Source of the DNA: Nonomuraea roseoviolacea subsp. carminata
GTDB lineage: Bacteria; Actinomycetota; Actinomycetes; Streptosporangiales; Streptosporangiaceae
Assembly (NCBI RefSeq): GCF_024172185.1
Contig: NZ_JAMZEC010000001.1
Coordinates: 372,001-436,000, forward strand
DNA: 64,000 bases
Direction: 5' to 3'
Shown here: piece after piece, positions 17,257 through 25,492 of the stretch
Position numbering within the stretch: the stretch's first letter is position 1
How the letters are laid out: each line of letters opens with the position of its first letter
Made by a program: the position numbers and the translations under genes
Notes under the pieces: model-generated
Seen by the model: the letters and a program-made list of their open reading frames with translations, nothing else
Databases searched by the model: none
What the model was told of the DNA's origin: nothing

Positions 17257-18195
17257 ATGACCAAGGTCTCCGAGCCCGAGATCGTCGCGGTGCCGCCGTC
17301 GCGGCTCGGCGAGGGCCCGCGCTGGGACGGGCGCACCGGCACGCTGCTGTGGGTGGACATCCCGCGGGGCCTGGTGCGCCGCCTGGACCCGGCCGACGGC
17401 TCCCACGCGGTGCTCGGCGTGGGGCAGCCCGTCGGGGTGGCGGTCCCGCGGGCCGCCGGCGGGCTGGCGCTCGCCGTGCGCGACGGCTTCGCGCTGCTGC
17501 GCGAGCCCGCCTGGCAGGAACCGGCCTGGGACGGGCCCACGGACGAAGCGGCGGCGGACGGCCCGCAGGTGGTGGACGCCCTGGAGGTGGTGGACGGCCT
17601 GGAGATCGTGGCGCCGGTGACCGCCGCCGAGCGGCCCGGCAACCGCATGAACGACGGCGCCTGCGACCGGGCGGGCCGCTTCTTCGCCGGCACCAAGGCC
17701 GAGGACGACACCCCCGGCGCCGGCGCCCTGTACCGGCTCGGCCCCGGCCGCCGCGCGGAGCGGGTGCTCGGCGGCGTCGGCATCTCCAACGGCATCGCCT
17801 GGAGCCCGGACGAGCGGCTGTGCTACTACGTGGACACCCTCACCAGCCGGGTGGACGTCTTCGACTACGATCCCGCCTCCGGGCGGCTCGCGGGGCGGCG
17901 CACGTTCGCCGAGATCACGCGCGGCATGCCCGACGGCATCACCGTGGACGCGCGGGGCCACGTGTGGGTCGCGCTGTGGGACGGCGGCGCGGTGCTGTGC
18001 CTGCGCCCGGACGGGAGCCTGGACCTGACCGTCGAGATCCCCGTCCGCAACGTCACGAGCTGCGCCTTCGGCGGTCCCGGCCTGGACGAGCTGTACGTGA
18101 CGACCGCATGGGACGGCTCCGCGGGCGGCGAGCTGCTGCGCTGCCGCACCTCCGTCGAGGGCGTCCCCGCCAACCCCTACCGCGACGCCGGCTGA
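17257..18195 (+). CDS. SMP-30/gluconolactonase-family lactonase
   Basis: The 312-residue six-bladed propeller matches SMP-30/regucalcin lactonases that hydrolyse sugar lactones to aldonic acids. Metal-site residues appear in LGEGPRWDGRTGTLLWVDI (Glu), RMNDGACDRAGRFFAGT (Asn), GISNGIAWSPDERLCYYVDT (Asn) and PDGITVDARGHVWVALWDGG (Asp). There is an insert of about 25 acidic/Val-rich residues (VVDALEVVDGLEIV) in blade 2. ATG 17257 has GGAGGG four bases upstream; a GTG at 17221 is possible but lacks that site. It probably acts on the lactone made by one of the dehydrogenases nearby. Confidence 0.9.
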   Translation: MTKVSEPEIVAVPPSRLGEGPRWDGRTGTLLWVDIPRGLVRRLDPADGSHAVLGVGQPVGVAVPRAAGGLALAVRDGFALLREPAWQEPAWDGPTDEAAADGPQVVDALEVVDGLEIVAPVTAAERPGNRMNDGACDRAGRFFAGTKAEDDTPGAGALYRLGPGRRAERVLGGVGISNGIAWSPDERLCYYVDTLTSRVDVFDYDPASGRLAGRRTFAEITRGMPDGITVDARGHVWVALWDGGAVLCLRPDGSLDLTVEIPVRNVTSCAFGGPGLDELYVTTAWDGSAGGELLRCRTSVEGVPANPYRDAG

Positions 18196-18380
18196 GCGTC
18201 CTCCCGGCGCCCCCTTCCCTCTCCGGCGCCGGGCGGGGACACGAGCGCGCCCGCCACGCGGACGACACGCGTGACGGGCGTGGAGGAAGGCGGGGTCTCC
18301 AGGGACGCGCGCCCTTCGGGGGACGGCAGGAGGCGGACCGCGCCGGCCGGCCGCAGGATCAGGGCGGCCGGCGGGATGGA

Positions 18381-18448
18381 GGCTGTCGGTGGGTGGAAGC
18401 TGTCGGTGGGTGGAGGCTGTCGGCGGGTGGAGGCTGTCGGCGGGACGC
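18381..18448. repeat. Four 17-bp tandem repeats
   Basis: Units of the form GGCTGTCGGTGGGTGGA repeat four times (18381, 18398, 18415, 18432). The array ends 12 bp outside the stop of the convergent dehydrogenase gene. The 265-bp interval 18196-18460 between the two convergent genes contains no other feature I can support. Confidence 0.9.
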
Positions 18449-18460
18449 GGGCTTTCGCGG

Positions 18461-19396
18461 TCAGGGAGCGAGTAACGCCTTGACCGGGGTGGCGCGGCCG
18501 TTCATGAGGGCGGTGAACACCTCGGCCCCCTCCTCCAGCGGGAAGGTGTCCACCCAGCTCAGGTCCCACCGCCCGACGAGGTCCACGGCTGCGGCGAAGT
18601 CGGCGTCCCGGTAGGCGAAGGAGCCGAGCACCCGCTTCTCGCCCCGCACCAGCGCCGCCGCGTCGAACCCGGCGTCGCTGTCGGCCAGGCCGAGCCAGAC
18701 CGCGGCCCCTCCGGGGCGCAGCAGGGCCAGCGACTGCTCGTGGGTGACGGCCGCCCCCACCGCGTCGAAGACGACGTCGTACTCGCCCGACAGCCGGGAG
18801 ACGGCGGCGTCGGCGCCGAGCCGGGAGGCGGCGGCCAGGCGCTCCTCGGAGCGGTCGGCCACCTCGACCCGGGCGGCGCCGCCCGACCTGGCGACCAGCA
18901 GGCAGGCCAGGCCGATGGCGCCGGCCCCGATGACGCCCACCCGGGCGCCCGCCGGGGCGCCGGCCAGCTCCCAGGCGTGCACGGCGTTGGCCGCGGGCTC
19001 CACGACGCCGGCGGCCGTCCAGCCGAGCGAGTCGGGCACCGGGACGAGGGCCCCGGCGGGCACGGCGACCCGCTCGGCGAACGCGCCGGGCGTGTGGACG
19101 CCGACGATGCGCCGCTCCCGGCACACGTTGCCCAGGCCGGCGGCGCACAGGTCGCAGCGCCCGCACGACAGGATCGGGTTGACGACCACCCGGCGCCCGT
19201 CGTCGGTGCTGCCGGCGAACTCGTGGCCCATGACCAGCGGCGGGACGCGGAAGCCCGGGGTGCGCACGCCGTGCAGCTCGCTGCCGCAGATGCCGGAGGC
19301 GGCCACGTGGACGAGCACCTCGCCTGGGCCGGGCTCGGGCTCGGGCACGTCGCGCATCTCGACGACGCCCGGCGCCGTGAACACCACCGCCCTCAT
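18461..19396 (-). CDS. Zinc-dependent alcohol/polyol dehydrogenase (MDR family)
   Basis: The 311-residue medium-chain dehydrogenase is short for the family. It has the catalytic zinc motif ASGICGSELHGV and GHEFAG, the four-cysteine structural zinc loop SCGRCDLCAAGLGNVC, and the nucleotide-binding GVIGAGAIGLACLLVARSG followed by an acidic residue (VADRSEER), which favours NAD. Close types oxidise sugars, polyols or L-threonine. Its ATG overlaps the stop of the FAH-family gene (ATGA, 19393-19396), so the two are co-translated and should share a pathway. It is downstream of a paired IclR operator at 20255-20289. Confidence 0.9.
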   Translation of the reverse strand: MRAVVFTAPGVVEMRDVPEPEPGPGEVLVHVAASGICGSELHGVRTPGFRVPPLVMGHEFAGSTDDGRRVVVNPILSCGRCDLCAAGLGNVCRERRIVGVHTPGAFAERVAVPAGALVPVPDSLGWTAAGVVEPAANAVHAWELAGAPAGARVGVIGAGAIGLACLLVARSGGAARVEVADRSEERLAAASRLGADAAVSRLSGEYDVVFDAVGAAVTHEQSLALLRPGGAAVWLGLADSDAGFDAAALVRGEKRVLGSFAYRDADFAAAVDLVGRWDLSWVDTFPLEEGAEVFTALMNGRATPVKALLAP

Positions 19397-20232
19397 CGGG
19401 TGCCGTCCACGACGGGGTTGCGCAGCGCGCCGATGCCTTCCACGCTCACCTCGACCACGTCGCCGGGGCGCAGGGAGCGCGGCGGGTCCATGAAGGCGCC
19501 GCAGCCCCACGGGGTGCCGGTGAGCACGACGTCGCCGGGTTCGAGGGTGAAGGAGGCCGAGCAGAACGCCAGCAGCTCGGCGACGCCGAAGAGCATCTCC
19601 GCGGTGCTGGAGTCCTGCACGGTCTCGCCGTTGACCACGGTGCGCAGGCGCAGCGCCTGGGGGTCGCCCAGTTCGTCGGGGGTCACGACGACGGGGCCGA
19701 GGGGGCAGAAGGTGTCGAGGCTCTTGCCGCGCGTCCACTGGCCGTCGGAGAACTGCAGGTCGCGGGCCGAGACGTCGTTGGCGACGGTGTAGCCGGCGAC
19801 TGCGGCCAGCGCCTCGGCGGGACCGGCGTGCCGCAGGGGCGTGCCGACGACGGCGGCCAGCTCCACCTCCCAGTCGACGCTGCCGGTCAGATCGGAGTCG
19901 ATGACGACGGGCTCACCGGGGCCGATCACGCTGGAGGGGAACTTGGCGAACATCAGCGGGCGCGCGGGCTTGTCCATGCCGGTCTCGCGGATGTGGTCGA
20001 GGTAGTTGAGGCCGATGGCGACGATCTTGCCCGGCCGCAGCGGCGCCACCGGCACCGCGCCGGGCAGCGGCCCGACGGCGCCGGCGGCGGCCCGCCGCAG
20101 CTCCTCGGGACCCCGCGCGAGCAGCGCCTCCAGGGTGACGCCCGCCGGGATGTCGAGGGCGTGCCAGAGCCCGTCCCTCTCCACGGCGGGGAGTCTGGCT
20201 CCGTCCCCGACGCGGACCGTTCCTAGCCTCAT
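19393..20232 (-). CDS. Fumarylacetoacetate hydrolase family protein
   Basis: The 279-residue protein has the FAH fold: GLNYLDHI, metal-binding DWEVELAAVVG (Glu/Asp ligands), VANDVSARDLQ, RGKSLDTFCPLGP and SCSA-type FCSASFTLEPGDVVLTGTPWG. Enzymes of this type hydrolyse acylpyruvates or 2,4-diketo-3-deoxy sugar acids to pyruvate plus an acid. Next to a lactonase and dehydrogenases, a 2,4-didehydro-3-deoxy-aldonate hydrolase is the best guess; the precise substrate is unproven. ATG 20232 opens a two-gene operon with the zinc dehydrogenase. Confidence 0.9.
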   Translation of the reverse strand: MRLGTVRVGDGARLPAVERDGLWHALDIPAGVTLEALLARGPEELRRAAAGAVGPLPGAVPVAPLRPGKIVAIGLNYLDHIRETGMDKPARPLMFAKFPSSVIGPGEPVVIDSDLTGSVDWEVELAAVVGTPLRHAGPAEALAAVAGYTVANDVSARDLQFSDGQWTRGKSLDTFCPLGPVVVTPDELGDPQALRLRTVVNGETVQDSSTAEMLFGVAELLAFCSASFTLEPGDVVLTGTPWGCGAFMDPPRSLRPGDVVEVSVEGIGALRNPVVDGTR

Positions 20233-20254
20233 ATCGGTCTTCCTTCTTCTCGTA

Positions 20255-20289
20255 TTCCGTATGACGAAACGCTATTCTGAATTGCTATC
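20255..20289. promoter_or_regulatory. Paired IclR-type operator upstream of the FAH-dehydrogenase operon
   Basis: TTCCGTATGACGAAA (20255-20269) and TTCTGAATTGCTATC (20275-20289) start exactly 20 bp apart, 23-57 bp upstream of the FAH start. The first is a good match to the palindrome and the second keeps only the left arm. Confidence 0.65.
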
Positions 20290-20425
20290 AGGACATCATC
20301 AGCGCCCGCGAGCTGTCAAGAGGCGCTCCCGCCCCCTCACCCGCCCCGCGAAGACGGCCGACCGCGGGAGCCGATCCGGCCCGGCATCCCTCCGGAGGCC
20401 GCCGAAAGTGGCCTCTGCCACAATG

Positions 20426-20460
20426 TTCCGCAGAACAGAACGCTGGACCATTGAGCGGAA
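20426..20460. promoter_or_regulatory. Paired IclR-type operator upstream of the PLP enzyme gene
   Basis: TTCCGCAGAACAGAA (20426-20440) and GACCATTGAGCGGAA (20446-20460) start 20 bp apart, 45-79 bp upstream of the GTG at 20505. The second keeps a perfect right arm CGGAA. The interval 20290-20425 to the divergent operon has no gene. Confidence 0.68.
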
Positions 20461-20504
20461 CCAATGCTAGCTTCATGCCGTATCCGTGCGGCCGAGAGGA
20501 CACC

Positions 20505-21602
20505 GTGTATCCCGAGCTCGACACCCCGGCACTCCTCATCGACCTGGGCGCGGTCCGCGCCAACGTGGCCGAGATGGCGAAGGTGGCCGCCACGCACGGC
20601 GTGGCGCTGCGCCCCCACATCAAGACCCACAAGATGCCGGAGCTGGCCCTCATGCAGATCGAGGCCGGGGCGCGCGGCATCACGTGCGCCAAGCTCGGCG
20701 AGGCCGAGATCATGGCGGACGCCGGGATCGACGACATCCTGCTCGCCTTCCCGATCTGGGGCGAGCCGAAGACGCGGCGCCTGGAGGCGCTGCGCGAGCG
20801 CGCCACGGTGCGCGTCAGCCTCGACTCCCCCGAGGTGGCCGCCGGCCTGGGCCGGCTCGGCCTGCGCACCGGCTCGCCCGTCGAGGTGCTGGTGGAGGTC
20901 GACACCGGCCAGCACCGGCTGGGCCGCCCGCCCGGCCGCCCCACCGCCGACCTGGTCGCCGAGATCGCGGCGATCCCCGGCGTCGAGGTCGTCGGGCTGC
21001 TCACCCTGGCCGGACACGCCTACCACGCGCGCACGCCCGCCGAGCTGGCCGAGGTCTCGCGGCGCGAGGGCACCGACCTGGTCGCCACCGCCGAGCTGTG
21101 CGCCCGCGACGGCATCGAGCTGCGCGAGATCAGCGTCGGCAGCACCCCCACCGCCCGGCACGTCGCCGGGGTCGCCGGGGTGACCGAGATCCGGCCCGGC
21201 ACCTACATCTTCAACGACACCGCCATGATCCGCCTGGGCGTCGCCACCGAGGAGAGCGCGGCCTCGCGCGTGCTGGCCACCGTCATCGCCCGCCCCTCCC
21301 CCGACCGGGTCGTGCTGGACGCCGGCACCAAGTGCCTCACCTCCGACAACGCCGGCTCGCCCGGCTGGATCCGGGCCGCCGGCATCCCGTGGCTGAGCAT
21401 GGACTTCCTCAACGAGGAGCACGCCGTCGCCCGGCTCGACCCGGAGCACGCCCACGACGGCGAGCTGCCGGTCGGCACCCGGGTACAGCTCATCCCGGGG
21501 CACGCCTGCACCGTCACGAACCTGTTCGACGTGGCGTGCGGTGTCGAGGACGGCCGGGTCGTCACCGAGCTGCGCGTCGCCGCCCGCGGCGCCGTGCGCT
21601 GA
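20505..21602 (+). CDS. D-threonine aldolase / DSD1-like PLP enzyme
   Basis: The 365-residue protein combines an alanine-racemase-type PLP barrel (ALRPHIKTHKMPELALMQIE with the PLP lysine near residue 42) and the C-terminal metal domain of DSD1/D-threonine aldolase (LIPGHACTVTNLFD, with the His-X-Cys zinc ligands). These enzymes cleave D-3-hydroxyamino acids or dehydrate D-serine. GTG 20505 has GAGAGGA four bases upstream. It is followed by the SDR 46 bp later and is preceded by a paired IclR operator. A D-3-hydroxyamino acid may be a second nutrient handled by this block. Confidence 0.88.
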   Translation: MYPELDTPALLIDLGAVRANVAEMAKVAATHGVALRPHIKTHKMPELALMQIEAGARGITCAKLGEAEIMADAGIDDILLAFPIWGEPKTRRLEALRERATVRVSLDSPEVAAGLGRLGLRTGSPVEVLVEVDTGQHRLGRPPGRPTADLVAEIAAIPGVEVVGLLTLAGHAYHARTPAELAEVSRREGTDLVATAELCARDGIELREISVGSTPTARHVAGVAGVTEIRPGTYIFNDTAMIRLGVATEESAASRVLATVIARPSPDRVVLDAGTKCLTSDNAGSPGWIRAAGIPWLSMDFLNEEHAVARLDPEHAHDGELPVGTRVQLIPGHACTVTNLFDVACGVEDGRVVTELRVAARGAVR

Positions 21603-21648
21603 GCACAGAGCGGCCGCCGAAGGGCGCCGAGCAGGAGAAGGGATCGTC

Positions 21649-22413
21649 ATGCGTGGACTTGCGGGCAAGAGGGTGCTGGTCAGCGGGGGCAGCAGCGGCA
21701 TCGGCGCCGCCACGGCCCGGCGCTTCCTCGAGGAGGGCTCCCGCGTCGTGATCGGCGGGCTGGACCCCCACGAGGTGGAGCGGGCCGTGGCCGAGCTGGC
21801 GCCGCTGGGCGAGGTGAGCGGCCTGGCCGGCGACGTCAGCTCCGAGGCCGACGCGACCGGCCTGGTCGACGGCGCCGCCACCGCGCTCGGCGGGCTGGAC
21901 GTGCTGGTCAACAACGCCGGCACCGCCTGGCGCGAGCCGTTCCTGGAGATCACGCCGGAGCACTGGGACCGGGTCATCGCGGTCAACCTGCGCGGCATGT
22001 TCCTCGTCGCCCAGGCCGCCGCGCGGCTGCTGGTGGCGCAGGGCCGCGGCGGGGTGATCCTCAACATGTCCTCCACGAACGGGATCGGAGGGGAGGGCGA
22101 CTACGCCCACTACAACGCCTCCAAGGCCGGCGTGCTGCTGCTGACGAAGACCATGGCGGTCGAGCTGGGCCGCCACGGGATCCGGGTCAACGCGCTGTGC
22201 CCCGGCTACATCCGCACCCCGCTCAACTCCGCCATCGCGGCGGGTCTCGAGGGGGACTTCGTCTCCGCGTACGAGCGCGACCACATCCCGCTCGGCCGGG
22301 CCGGGCTGGCCGAGGAGGTCGCCGCCGCTTACGCGTTCCTCGCCTCCGACGACGCGGCGTTCGTGCACGGGACCGAGCTCGTCATCGACGGCGGCCAGCT
22401 CGCCGTCATGTGA
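21649..22413 (+). CDS. Short-chain dehydrogenase/reductase
   Basis: The 254-residue classical SDR has VLVSGGSSGIGAATARRF (nucleotide binding), LVNNAG, NMSSTNGIGGEGDYAHYNASKAG (Ser-Tyr-Lys triad) and the GYIRTPLN substrate loop. An Asp in GLDPHE after the second strand suggests NAD as cofactor. ATG 21649 follows AGGAGAAGG. It ends at a strong bidirectional hairpin. In sugar-acid routes such SDRs oxidise the sugar or the 3-deoxy-2-keto acid, so it could precede the FAH-type hydrolase step. Confidence 0.92.
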   Translation: MRGLAGKRVLVSGGSSGIGAATARRFLEEGSRVVIGGLDPHEVERAVAELAPLGEVSGLAGDVSSEADATGLVDGAATALGGLDVLVNNAGTAWREPFLEITPEHWDRVIAVNLRGMFLVAQAAARLLVAQGRGGVILNMSSTNGIGGEGDYAHYNASKAGVLLLTKTMAVELGRHGIRVNALCPGYIRTPLNSAIAAGLEGDFVSAYERDHIPLGRAGLAEEVAAAYAFLASDDAAFVHGTELVIDGGQLAVM

Positions 22414-22414
22414 C

Positions 22415-22446
22415 CCCGTGCGGGCGGTGAGAGCCGCCCGCACGGG
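22415..22446. terminator. Strong bidirectional hairpin between convergent operons
   Basis: CCCGTGCGGGCGG (22415-22427), loop TGAGAG, then CCGCCCGCACGGG (22434-22446) is a perfect 13-bp stem. It lies between the SDR stop at 22413 and the permease stop at 22456. There is no long T-run, as is common for actinobacterial terminators. Confidence 0.85.
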
Positions 22447-22455
22447 ACCTCGTCC

Positions 22456-23274
22456 CTATCCCTTGACCGCGCCGGTCAGCGCCTGGATGAAGCGGCGCTG
22501 GCCGAACAGGAAGACGCCGAGCACCGGCAGCGTGGTGAGCACCGTCCCGGCCATGACGGCCGGCCAGTCGGCGCGGTGCTGGCCCTGGAACGTGGTCAGC
22601 CCCACCTGCACCGTGTACTTCGCCTCCGAGTTGATGACCACCAGCGGCCAGAACAGGTCGTTCCAGGCCGTGATGAAGGTGATGACGGCCAGCGCGGCCA
22701 GGGCCGGCTTGGCCACCGGCAGCACCACCCGGAAGAACACGGCGAAGCGCGAGCAGCCGTCGATGCGGCCGGCCTCCTCCAGCTCCTTGGGGAAGGACTG
22801 GAAGAACGACGTCATCAGGTAGATGCCCACCGCCGAGCTGAGCTGGGGCACGATCAGCGCGCCCAGCGTGTCGGTCAGCCCGACCTTGTTGAAGATGAGG
22901 AACGTCGGGATGACGGTGAGCTGGAACGGGATCAGCGCCGTGGCGATGACCAGGACGAGCACGAGCCGCGAGCCGACGAACCTGATGCGCGCGAAGGCGT
23001 AGCCGGCCATGCCGCACAGCACCACCTGGGCCACCACGATGGTCCCGGAGACCAGCACGCTGTTGAGGAACCAGCGCGGGAAGTTCGACCCCTCCAGCAC
23101 CCGCTGGTAGCCGCCCAGGTCGACGGCGTCGGGCCAGATCGGCGGCGGGAACCGGTTGAGCTCCGCCTGCGTCATCAGCGAGCTGAGCACCATCCACACG
23201 AAGGGCAGCACGGTGACGAGCGACATGGGGGCCAGCACCAGGTGCCAGCCGCTGGGAAGCCGGCGCCGCTTCAT
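22456..23274 (-). CDS. Sugar ABC transporter permease (MalG-like)
   Basis: The 272-residue permease has six membrane segments and the EAA loop FFQSFPKELEEAGRIDGCSRFAVFFRVVLPVAKPAL for contact with the ATPase. It belongs to the CUT1 family. The ATG at 23274 overlaps the stop of the MalF-like gene (ATGA). It is the last gene of the GH4-SBP-permease-permease operon. No ATPase is encoded, so a shared MsiK-type ATPase elsewhere probably energises it. Confidence 0.95.
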   Translation of the reverse strand: MKRRRLPSGWHLVLAPMSLVTVLPFVWMVLSSLMTQAELNRFPPPIWPDAVDLGGYQRVLEGSNFPRWFLNSVLVSGTIVVAQVVLCGMAGYAFARIRFVGSRLVLVLVIATALIPFQLTVIPTFLIFNKVGLTDTLGALIVPQLSSAVGIYLMTSFFQSFPKELEEAGRIDGCSRFAVFFRVVLPVAKPALAALAVITFITAWNDLFWPLVVINSEAKYTVQVGLTTFQGQHRADWPAVMAGTVLTTLPVLGVFLFGQRRFIQALTGAVKG

Positions 23275-24200
23275 CGCGTCGCTCCCTTGCGCCGGGCGAG
23301 CAGCATGCCGGCCACGATCAGCACGAGCGTGCCGACGAACAGCACGTACGCCACCGCCGCGCCGTACCCGGCGGTGAAGTAGGTGAAGGCGAGCTGCCAG
23401 ACGTAGTAGACGATGGTCACGGTCGCGTTGGCCGGGCCGCCCTTCGTGGTCGTCATGACCAGGTCGAAGAACTGCAGCACGTCGATCATGCCCCAGACCG
23501 CCAGGAAGACCGTCATGTGCCGCACCGACGGCACGATGACGTGCCGGAAGGTCGCCCACCGTCCGGCGCCGTCGATGGCGGCGGCCTCCACGACCTCCTT
23601 GCTGATCTCCTGGAGCGCCGCCAGGTAGATGACCACCGAGAACCCGAACCGCGTCCAGAAGAAGATCACGGTCAGCACGAGCATGGCCTGCGACGGGCTG
23701 CTCAGCAGCCCCTGGGCGGGCAGGCCCAGCTTGACCAGCAGGCCGTTGAACAGGCCGAAGTCGCGGTCGAAAATGTAGCCCATGAGCAGGCCGGCCGCGG
23801 TGGCCGAGGCGACGTACGGCACGAGGAAGCAGGTGCGGTAGAACCCGATGCCGCGCACCTTGCGGTTGAGCAGCACCGCCACGGCCAGGCCCGCGGCCAG
23901 CGAGGCCGGCAGGTACAGGAGCAGCAGCAGCGCGGTGTTGCGCAGCGCCTGGTGGAAGACCGGGTCGGCGACCAGCGCCCGGTAGTTCTCCAGCCCCACG
24001 TTGCGGCCCGGCGACATGAGGTCGGAGTCCGTGAACGACAGGGCCAGCGCCCACGCCATCGGCACCAGCGAGAAGCCGAGGATGATCAGCGTGGCGGGCC
24101 CGGCGAAGGTCCACCCGGTGATGTTGTCGGCGAGCCTGCGCCGGTCGGGCGGCGTGGAGTGGCGTGAGGCCCGGCTCAGGGCCGTCGCGGTGCTCGTCAT
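23271..24200 (-). CDS. Sugar ABC transporter permease (MalF-like)
   Basis: The 309-residue permease has six membrane segments, the N-terminal GPATLIILGFSLVPMAWALA helix and the EAA motif ALQEISKEVVEAAAIDGAGR, typical of CUT1 importers. It overlaps both neighbours by 4 bases (ATGA at 24197-24200 and 23271-23274). It forms the membrane channel with the MalG-like protein. Confidence 0.95.
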   Translation of the reverse strand: MTSTATALSRASRHSTPPDRRRLADNITGWTFAGPATLIILGFSLVPMAWALALSFTDSDLMSPGRNVGLENYRALVADPVFHQALRNTALLLLLYLPASLAAGLAVAVLLNRKVRGIGFYRTCFLVPYVASATAAGLLMGYIFDRDFGLFNGLLVKLGLPAQGLLSSPSQAMLVLTVIFFWTRFGFSVVIYLAALQEISKEVVEAAAIDGAGRWATFRHVIVPSVRHMTVFLAVWGMIDVLQFFDLVMTTTKGGPANATVTIVYYVWQLAFTYFTAGYGAAVAYVLFVGTLVLIVAGMLLARRKGATR

Positions 24201-25492
24201 GAGCCCGGCACGGCGAGCGCCGCGTCCGTCTTGGCGGCGGCCTCGTCCAGCGCCGACTTGGCGTCGGCCCGGCCGAGCAGGGTCCTGGCGATGGCGTCGG
24301 CGACGAACGACGAGATCCGCGGGTAGGACGTGGTCGGCGGGCGCACGCGCTTGGCGTTGGCCAGGTTGCCGGAGATGACGTCGATGCCGGGGTACTTCTT
24401 CAGGTAGGCGTCGTAGCCGGGCTGCTGCGCGATCGACGCCCGGATCGGCAGGGAGCCGGTGTCCTTCATCCACCGGAGCTGCTGTTCGGGCGCGGTGAGC
24501 CAGGTGAGGAACGCGGCCGACGCCTTGACCCGCCGCTCGTCGTGCTCGAAGACCGTCCAGGTGTCGGGGCCGGAGATGGTCTCGTGGTTGCCCGCGGTGC
24601 CCGGGAGCTGCACCACGCCGTAGTCCACCCCGGCCGCCTGGAGGTCGGGCAGCACCCACGGGCCGGACAGGAAGAACGCGAGGCGTCCCGACTCGAACAG
24701 CTTCTGGCCCTTCTCGGCCGGGCTGGAGTCGAGGTAGACGGACTTGTCGTCCACCGCCATGGAGCGCAGCAGGTCGAGCGAGCGCCGGCCGGCCTCGGAG
24801 TTGAAGGCCGCCTTCTTGTTGTCGGCCGTGAGGATCTCACCGCCGGCCTGCCACACCAGCGGCCACAGGCCCCACACCGCCTCCTCGCCGCCGCTGATGG
24901 CCCACGTGGTGCCGAAGATCCCCTTCTGGGCGTCGGTGGCCCGCTTGGACATGGCGCGGAAGTCGTCCCACGTCCAGTCCTTCGACGGCGGCTTGAGGCC
25001 CGCCTTGGCCAGCAGCTTCTTGTTGTAGAGGACGACCATGTTGTCGACCACCGCGGGGAAGCCGATGATCTTCCCGCCGACGGTGACCGTCGCGCGCTCG
25101 CTGGCCCAGAAGTCCTCCCACTTCACCGCCGGGTCCTTGATGTACGGGGTGAGGTCGGCGGTCTTGGGGTTGCGCGCGATGTTGGGCGCCCACGAGCCGT
25201 ACAGGTAGGCGATGTCGGGGTGGGCGTCCGAGGTGAGCGCCGCGGTGATCTTGGGCAGCATGCCGTCGGCCGTGACGCCGCCGGAGGTGATCTGCACCTT
25301 GACGTCCGTGTGCGTCTGGTTGTACTCGGCGACGAGCCGCTCGATGGACTTGGCGGAGGTGTCCTCCTGGCCGTGCCACATGAGGATCTCCACGGGCCCG
25401 CCGGCCTTCTGCTCCGTCCCGTCGCCGCCGCACGCGGCCAGCACGGCGGGCAGGAGCAGGGCGGCGGCCGCGGCGGTCACTGCGCGTCTCAT
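24197..25492 (-). CDS. Sugar-binding lipoprotein of the ABC importer
   Basis: The 431-residue family-1 solute-binding protein starts with a lipoprotein signal whose lipobox LAAC places the lipidated Cys at residue 21. EILMWHGQEDTSAKSIERLV and LYNKKLLAKAGLKPPSKDWTWDDF are typical of CUT1 binding proteins for oligosaccharides. ATG 25492 overlaps the GH4 stop (ATGA, 25489-25492). It captures the substrate outside the membrane for the two permeases downstream. Linkage to a CHSV-type GH4 enzyme points to an alpha-galactoside, but the ligand is not proven. Confidence 0.95.
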   Translation of the reverse strand: MRRAVTAAAAALLLPAVLAACGGDGTEQKAGGPVEILMWHGQEDTSAKSIERLVAEYNQTHTDVKVQITSGGVTADGMLPKITAALTSDAHPDIAYLYGSWAPNIARNPKTADLTPYIKDPAVKWEDFWASERATVTVGGKIIGFPAVVDNMVVLYNKKLLAKAGLKPPSKDWTWDDFRAMSKRATDAQKGIFGTTWAISGGEEAVWGLWPLVWQAGGEILTADNKKAAFNSEAGRRSLDLLRSMAVDDKSVYLDSSPAEKGQKLFESGRLAFFLSGPWVLPDLQAAGVDYGVVQLPGTAGNHETISGPDTWTVFEHDERRVKASAAFLTWLTAPEQQLRWMKDTGSLPIRASIAQQPGYDAYLKKYPGIDVISGNLANAKRVRPPTTSYPRISSFVADAIARTLLGRADAKSALDEAAAKTDAALAVPGS